The notes beneath the pieces are model-generated. The model had not been told where the DNA came from. It did not search any database and worked only from the letters and a program-made list of their open reading frames with translations. Source: Pyrococcus furiosus DSM 3638 (GTDB lineage: Archaea; Methanobacteriota_B; Thermococci; Thermococcales; Thermococcaceae). From it: DNA of 64,000 nt. The stretch spans positions 1,483,318 through 1,547,317 of the forward strand of contig NC_003413.1 in assembly GCF_000007305.1 (NCBI RefSeq), read 5' to 3'. Both the position numbers and the translations under genes were made by a program. Of the stretch, positions 59,606 through 64,000 are shown in pieces; within the stretch, counting starts at the first letter, position 1, and each line of letters opens with the position of its first letter.

Positions 59606-59644
59606 ATGCTAGCCTTTGCATACCTACACCTTCATCATCATTGA
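59606..59644 (+). CDS. Histidine-rich leader peptide (MLAFAYLHLHHH)
   Basis: A 12-codon frame with TGA at 59642-59644. Four of the last five codons are His. It is the first frame after the his promoter and 41 bp before hisZ. Such a run of His codons directly upstream of a his operon matches bacterial hisL by function, not by sequence. It lacks a clear Shine-Dalgarno, fitting a leaderless message. Confidence 0.7.
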   Translation: MLAFAYLHLHHH

Positions 59645-59680
59645 TCTCTATTCTCTCTTCACTTGGTTAGTTGGAGGTGT
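59626..59680 (+). promoter_or_regulatory. Leader-to-Shine-Dalgarno pairing (candidate translational attenuator)
   Basis: ACACCTTCA (59626-59634), which includes leader His codons, can pair over 9 bp with TGGAGGTGT (59672-59680), the hisZ Shine-Dalgarno, with one G-U pair and a 37-nt loop. A ribosome stalled at the His codons would prevent the pairing and free the site. A pyrimidine tract (TCTCTATTCTCTCTTC, 59645-59660) lies in the loop. Confidence 0.6.
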
Positions 59681-59685
59681 TTTCT

Positions 59686-60567
59686 ATGTGGGCTAAGAGA
59701 AGCATGGAGGAGTATATTAAAATTGCTGAAATTGCAAACAAGCTTCGCTCGATTTTTCAACTCTGGGGATATAAAGAAGTGGTATTTCCAATTATCGAGG
59801 AATACTCACCTGAAATTAGAAAAGGAACAAAATTTGCCTATAATAACTTGTTCTATCTAATCTCCCCAGACGTCACATCAAGAATAATAAAACAGTTCAA
59901 AGACGGAAATGCAAAGGTATTCTACATAGCAGAGGTCCTAAATGGTGATGTTAAGGGAGAATGGCAGGCTGGAATAGAGTTCATTGGAGGAAAAGGTCTG
60001 GGAATGTATCTTGAAGCTCTTTCGATAGCAATAACATCCCTAGAAAGTCTTGGAATTACAGAATTCTACATCGACATTGGAAGCATTGAGGTTTGGAAAG
60101 AACTAAGCGGAGAATACTGGCCCAAAATAAAAGAAGCCCTAATAAAGCGAAACTTTGAGATAATAGAAAATATTCCAATTCCCAAGGACAAAAAAGACAA
60201 GATGTGGGAGTTATTTAATTTTAGGGGAAGAAGAAGTGGAATAGAAAAATTAGACACTATAGTTGATTCCATAGAGGATCCAAGGGTGTTTATAGACCTA
60301 GGAACTGTTCGTCCACTTCCCTACTATACCGACATAATATTCGAAATATACTCTCCCCAGGTAGGAAAACCAATAGGGGGAGGAGGAGAATATGAGGTTA
60401 GAGGAAAGCAGGCGATTGGCTTCGTTTTCTACTTAAATAGGTTGCTAAGTCTTTACAGACCGAAAGATAGGGCAAGAAAAGTTATTTCTGAAATAGATCC
60501 TAAGAAAGCATATTCCACAGCTAGAGAAATGGTGAGACTAGGAATTCCAGTGGAGGTGAGGTTATGA
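59686..60567 (+). CDS. hisZ: ATP phosphoribosyltransferase regulatory subunit HisZ
   Basis: 293 residues, related to histidyl-tRNA synthetase catalytic core. [23 protein letters not shown] and [22 protein letters not shown] match HisZ, which lacks aminoacylation but activates the short HisG. ATG 59686 has GGAGGTG upstream. First gene of the his operon; its stop overlaps hisG by 4 bp. HisZ is uncommon in archaea. Confidence 0.88.
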   Translation: MWAKRSMEEYIKIAEIANKLRSIFQLWGYKEVVFPIIEEYSPEIRKGTKFAYNNLFYLISPDVTSRIIKQFKDGNAKVFYIAEVLNGDVKGEWQAGIEFIGGKGLGMYLEALSIAITSLESLGITEFYIDIGSIEVWKELSGEYWPKIKEALIKRNFEIIENIPIPKDKKDKMWELFNFRGRRSGIEKLDTIVDSIEDPRVFIDLGTVRPLPYYTDIIFEIYSPQVGKPIGGGGEYEVRGKQAIGFVFYLNRLLSLYRPKDRARKVISEIDPKKAYSTAREMVRLGIPVEVRL

Positions 60568-61178
60568 GGTTTGTTTTACCAAAGGGAAGGCTTTACCAAG
60601 ATTCGATAAAAGTACTAGAACTCGCTGGAATAAAAGTTCCAAAGAGAGACGAAAGAGCTCTAATCTGGGGGGATGGAAATAACGAATTCCTTTTAGCTAG
60701 AGCGTTTGACGTTCCCGTTTATGTTGAACATGGAATTGATATAGGAATAGCGGGGAGTGATGTAGTAGAAGAGAGAGGAAGTGACGTGTTTATCCCCCTG
60801 GAACTACCTTTCGGAAAATGCAGGTTAAGTATAGCTGTCCCCAAGGAGAAAGTTGTAGACCCAGAAAATATGGATGGTTACAAGATTGCAACAAAATATC
60901 CCAACATAACAAAGAGGTACTTTGAAAATCTCAATATTGAAGTTGAAGTGATAAAACTCCACGGAAGTATAGAGCTAGCTCCAAGAATAGGAATAGCTGA
61001 TGCAATAGTTGACATAGTGGAAACAGGAAATACATTAAGATCAAATGGACTCGTTGAAGTTGCAAAGATAATGGATGTTTCAGCGCTCCTCTTAGTAAAT
61101 CGCATTTCTCAAAAGATGTTCTTTGAAGAAATTAATTCTTTCATAACAAAAATTAGGAGGTCTGTTTATGGACATTGA
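60564..61178 (+). CDS. hisG: ATP phosphoribosyltransferase catalytic subunit (short form)
   Basis: 204 residues, the HisZ-dependent form without the C-terminal regulatory domain. [22 protein letters not shown] and the PRPP motif [17 protein letters not shown] are visible. It catalyses the first step of histidine synthesis. Its end overlaps hisD by 11 bp. Confidence 0.96.
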
Positions 61179-62295
61179 AGAATACGTCAGGGAGATTTTG
61201 AAAGATATCCGGGAAAGAGGATTAGAGGCAATAAGAGAGTACTCAAAAAAATTCGACGGATATGAAGGCCCATTTGAAGTCTCAAAGGAGGAGTTTAAGG
61301 AAGCTGAAGAAAGAATTCCAGAAAGGGATAAAGAAATTATAAAGAGAACTCTCAAGAGAATTGAGAAATACCATAGAAAACAACTAAAGCAGGACATTTT
61401 ATACATCGAGAATGGCTCTCTCTATGGGCTAATATACAAGCCACTCAAGAGAATAGGGATATATGTCCCAGGTGGGAAACCGCTGCCTTCAACTCTAATG
61501 ATGGTAGGAGTCCCCGCAAGGGTCGCTGGAGTTAAGGAAATCGTTGTAACAAACCCACCCAAAGATGGGAAAGTAAATCCATACATCCTGTACATAGCAA
61601 AACTCCTCAAGATTGAAGAAGTATACAAGCTCGGAGGAATTCAGGCAATAGCTGCCATGGCTTATGGTATTGGAATGAAAAAGGTCCAAAAGATCTTTGG
61701 GCCTGGGAATAAGTTTGTCAATGAAGCAAAGAGACAAGTTTTTGGAATTGTCGGGATAGACAGTTTGGCTGGCCCTTCTGAAATAGCAGTAATTGCAGAT
61801 GAAAGTGCGGATAAAGATTTCGTTCTTTACGATTTGTTAAGCCAATTAGAACACGGAAAAGATAGCAAGGCATGGTTATTGACGACGTCAAAAGAACTAG
61901 CAGATTACTGTAATAGAGAGGGAATAACAGTTATCGTGTGTAGCTCTCTTGAGGAATGCTGTAAGAAAGCTAATGAAATAGCTCCAGAACACCTTGAGAT
62001 AATAACTAGAGAACCCCTAAAATTGGTAGACTTAATTGAAAATGCAGGTGCGATATACCTAGGGCTATACACACCAGTTCCTGCAGCTGACTACTTCTTA
62101 GGAGTTAATCACGTTCTCCCAACGGGAGGTGCGGCAAAATTCATGGGTGTTCTCACAGTTTGGGACTTCATGAAGCCAATAAGCATTGCAATGGTTAGTA
62201 GAGAGGAGTTTATCTCTGAAAGAGAGCTGGGAATAAGATTAGCTGAAATAGAAGGAATAGAACTCCACAAAAAGAGCTTGGAGGTTAGAAAATGA
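61168..62295 (+). CDS. hisD: Histidinol dehydrogenase
   Basis: 375 residues. [18 protein letters not shown] and [18 protein letters not shown] are the family's signature regions, with His ligands near SQLEHG. It performs the last two steps, histidinol to histidine, with zinc and NAD. AGGAGG precedes ATG 61168. Confidence 0.96.
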
Positions 62296-62361
62296 GAAAG
62301 AAGGCTAATCATTGTGAAATCAACTGTGTAATTAAAGATACCTTTTATTGGGGTGAAGAAA

Positions 62362-62892
62362 GTGAGGAGAACTACAAAAGAAACGGATATAATTGTAGAA
62401 ATCGGGAAAAAAGGAGAAATAAAGACAAATGACTTAATCCTAGATCACATGCTTACTGCCTTTGCATTTTATCTAGGAAAGGACATGAGGATCACGGCAA
62501 CGTATGACTTGAGGCACCACTTATGGGAAGATATTGGAATAACCCTTGGAGAAGCGCTTAGAGAGAATCTTCCAGAAAAGTTCACAAGGTTTGGGAATGC
62601 AATAATGCCAATGGACGATGCTCTTGTCTTAGTTTCAGTGGACATTTCAAATAGACCCTATGCAAATGTGGATGTAAACATAAAAGATGCAGAAGAAGGA
62701 TTCGCAGTTTCTCTCCTAAAAGAATTTGTTTGGGGGCTCGCTCGCGGACTTAGAGCTACGATCCACATAAAACAACTAAGCGGTGAAAATGCCCACCATA
62801 TAGTAGAGGCCGCATTTAAGGGGCTTGGAATGGCTCTGAGAGTAGCAACTAAAGAGAGTGAGAGAGTTGAAAGCACAAAGGGGGTATTGTAA
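62362..62892 (+). CDS. hisB: Imidazoleglycerol-phosphate dehydratase
   Basis: 176 residues. The metal motif reads HHLWED in place of HHTVED, and the second one HHIVEAAFKG is intact. Both are variants known in archaea. Removes water to give imidazole acetol phosphate. GTG 62362 is chosen since GGGGTG precedes it; GTG 62353 is an alternative. A 66-bp gap separates it from hisD. It overlaps hisH as TAATG. Confidence 0.9.
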   Translation: MRRTTKETDIIVEIGKKGEIKTNDLILDHMLTAFAFYLGKDMRITATYDLRHHLWEDIGITLGEALRENLPEKFTRFGNAIMPMDDALVLVSVDISNRPYANVDVNIKDAEEGFAVSLLKEFVWGLARGLRATIHIKQLSGENAHHIVEAAFKGLGMALRVATKESERVESTKGVL

Positions 62893-63476
62893 TGGATAGA
62901 ATTGCAATAGTCGACCTAGGAATTGGTAATCTAGCAAACGTAAAGAAGGCCCTAAAAGGATATATAACTAGCGATCCTTACGAGATAGAGAAAGCAGACA
63001 AAATTGTTCTTCCCGGGGTTGGCAATTTCGGGGCCGTGGTGGACAAACTCGCCCCAATAAAAGATATAATCATTGAGGGAATAAACGAGGGAAAGCCCTT
63101 CCTGGGAATATGTCTTGGAATGCAACTTCTTTTCGAGGAAAGTGAAGAAAGCCCAGGAAAAGAGGGACTTGGAATATTCAAAGGAAAAGTTGTGAAACTA
63201 AAAAATGTAAGAACCCCACATATTGGCTGGAACCAGGTGTGGATAAAGAAGGAATGCAAGCTCTTTGAGGGGCTAAAGAATGGCAGCTATTTTTACTTTG
63301 TTCACTCCTATCATGCCGTCCCACAAGACCCCGATATAATAGCAACAACTACAGACTATGAAAATGCAGAGTTTGTCTCCTCAGTATGCTTTGAAAACAT
63401 ATTTGGCGTCCAGTTCCACCCAGAAAAGAGTAGCAAAAATGGTCTTATACTCCTAAGAAACTTTAGGAGGTTATAA
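62892..63476 (+). CDS. hisH: Imidazole glycerol phosphate synthase glutaminase subunit
   Basis: 194 residues. The class I amidotransferase triad is visible: GICLGMQLLFE (Cys near residue 77), and FHPEKS with the His and Glu near 175-180. It feeds ammonia to HisF. Overlaps hisB by one base. Confidence 0.96.
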   Translation: MDRIAIVDLGIGNLANVKKALKGYITSDPYEIEKADKIVLPGVGNFGAVVDKLAPIKDIIIEGINEGKPFLGICLGMQLLFEESEESPGKEGLGIFKGKVVKLKNVRTPHIGWNQVWIKKECKLFEGLKNGSYFYFVHSYHAVPQDPDIIATTTDYENAEFVSSVCFENIFGVQFHPEKSSKNGLILLRNFRRL

Positions 63477-63477
63477 A

Positions 63478-64000
63478 ATGAAGTTTAGAATTTACCCAGC
63501 CATTGATATAATGGATGGAAAAGTAGTAAGGTTGTATAAAGGAAAGAAGGACGAAGTAAAGGTGTATGGAGATCCACTGAAGTTTGCAGAGAAATTTTCA
63601 GAATACGTGGATAAAATCCACATAGTGGATCTGGATGGGGCATTCTCCGGCAAACCCCAAAATCTTGACATTGTAGAGAAGATAATTAGAGATGTTGGAG
63701 TAAGAGTGCAGATAGGGGGAGGATTTAGAGATTATGAGTCGATCAAGAAGGCGTACGACATAGGAGTTGAGAATGTAATTATAGGAACAAAAGCCCTTGA
63801 TATCTCTTTTTTGGAAAGAATAACCTCAGAATTCGAGGGAATAACAGTCAGCTTGGACTCCAAAGGGGGAAAGATTTTCACCAAAGGTTGGATAGAGGAA
63901 GAGAGCCTTCTTGTAGAGGATGCATACAAAATGCTCCGAAAATTCGTTAATAGGTTTGTATACACAGTCATAGATAGAGACGGTACCCTCCTGGGAATAG
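63478..64000 (+). CDS. hisA: ProFAR isomerase HisA (3' end outside window)
   Basis: 174 residues visible. MKFRIYPAIDIMDGKVVRLYKG, the Asp near residue 9, and VQIGGGFRDYE with DRDGTLLG are the half-barrel motifs of HisA. It isomerises ProFAR. AGGAGGTTATAAA precedes ATG 63478. Operon order is hisZ-G-D-B-H-A, with further his genes expected beyond the edge. Confidence 0.96.
   Translation, partial: MKFRIYPAIDIMDGKVVRLYKGKKDEVKVYGDPLKFAEKFSEYVDKIHIVDLDGAFSGKPQNLDIVEKIIRDVGVRVQIGGGFRDYESIKKAYDIGVENVIIGTKALDISFLERITSEFEGITVSLDSKGGKIFTKGWIEEESLLVEDAYKMLRKFVNRFVYTVIDRDGTLLGI

Overview
The window is from a hyperthermophilic archaeon of the order Thermococcales and reads as Pyrococcus furiosus or a very close relative. 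The basis is recognition of the glutamate dehydrogenase, LrpA regulator, DNA ligase and intein-bearing RtcB proteins, the AT-rich DNA, the archaeal TATA promoters and the archaeal gene order (S13-S4-S11-RpoD-L18e-L13-S9-RpoN-RpoK-enolase-S2). No database search was possible, so the species call is a judgement.

Layout. 1-9.7 kb: an Sfm1-like SPOUT methyltransferase (cut by the window edge), a PfkB kinase, a Nudix hydrolase, an M55 peptidase, TrpB2, release factor aRF1, a GT2/DUF2304 pair, a BlaI-type regulator with an M48 protease, a deoxycytidylate deaminase, a cis-prenyltransferase and a gamma-carbonic anhydrase. 9.8-16.5 kb: lrpA, gdhA, a cation antiporter/CBS/MoaD-like operon, a GT2 enzyme and AMP phosphorylase. 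16.5-18.3 kb: a GC-rich structured stretch and a broken IS200/IS605-type tnpB element. 18.4-28.5 kb: MinD-like ATPase, RNase P subunit Rpp21, a large OB/winged-helix protein, RtcB with an intein, inositol-phosphate synthase, DUF2079 and PhnP-like proteins. 28.5-30.8 kb: an accessory island with a broken secreted protein, a following small ORF and a possible immunity gene, then a GC-rich small RNA. 30.8-46.8 kb: PP-loop ATPase, pyruvoyl arginine decarboxylase, GlyRS, a radical SAM/TRAM protein, WecB/WecC sugar enzymes, DUF354, SpoIIM, DNA ligase, isopentenyl phosphate kinase, mevalonate kinase and MEMO. 46.8-54.4 kb: the ribosomal protein/RNA polymerase operon with three interspersed tRNA genes. 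54.4-59.5 kb: a lipoprotein, a heterodimeric ABC exporter and a nitroreductase. 59.6-64 kb: the histidine operon hisZ-G-D-B-H-A, which runs off the end.

How it works together. Several neighbouring genes form pathways: mevalonate kinase with isopentenyl phosphate kinase (archaeal mevalonate route), WecB with WecC (ManNAcA sugar nucleotide), the his operon, and the translation/transcription operon. Four C/D-box guide RNAs can be read from their box motifs. They sit in tight intergenic gaps and two have a C box that overlaps the stop codon of the preceding gene.

Most notable. Upstream of hisZ is a 12-residue reading frame ending Leu-His-Leu-His-His-His, and its His codons can pair over 9 bp with the hisZ Shine-Dalgarno. 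This is the layout expected of a histidine leader-peptide translational attenuator, which I do not know to have been described in Archaea. trpB2 has a weaker parallel: a mini-ORF ending in Trp plus a hairpin over its Shine-Dalgarno. A second candidate system is the broken secreted protein with a downstream immunity-like gene and a duplicated fragment of that gene.
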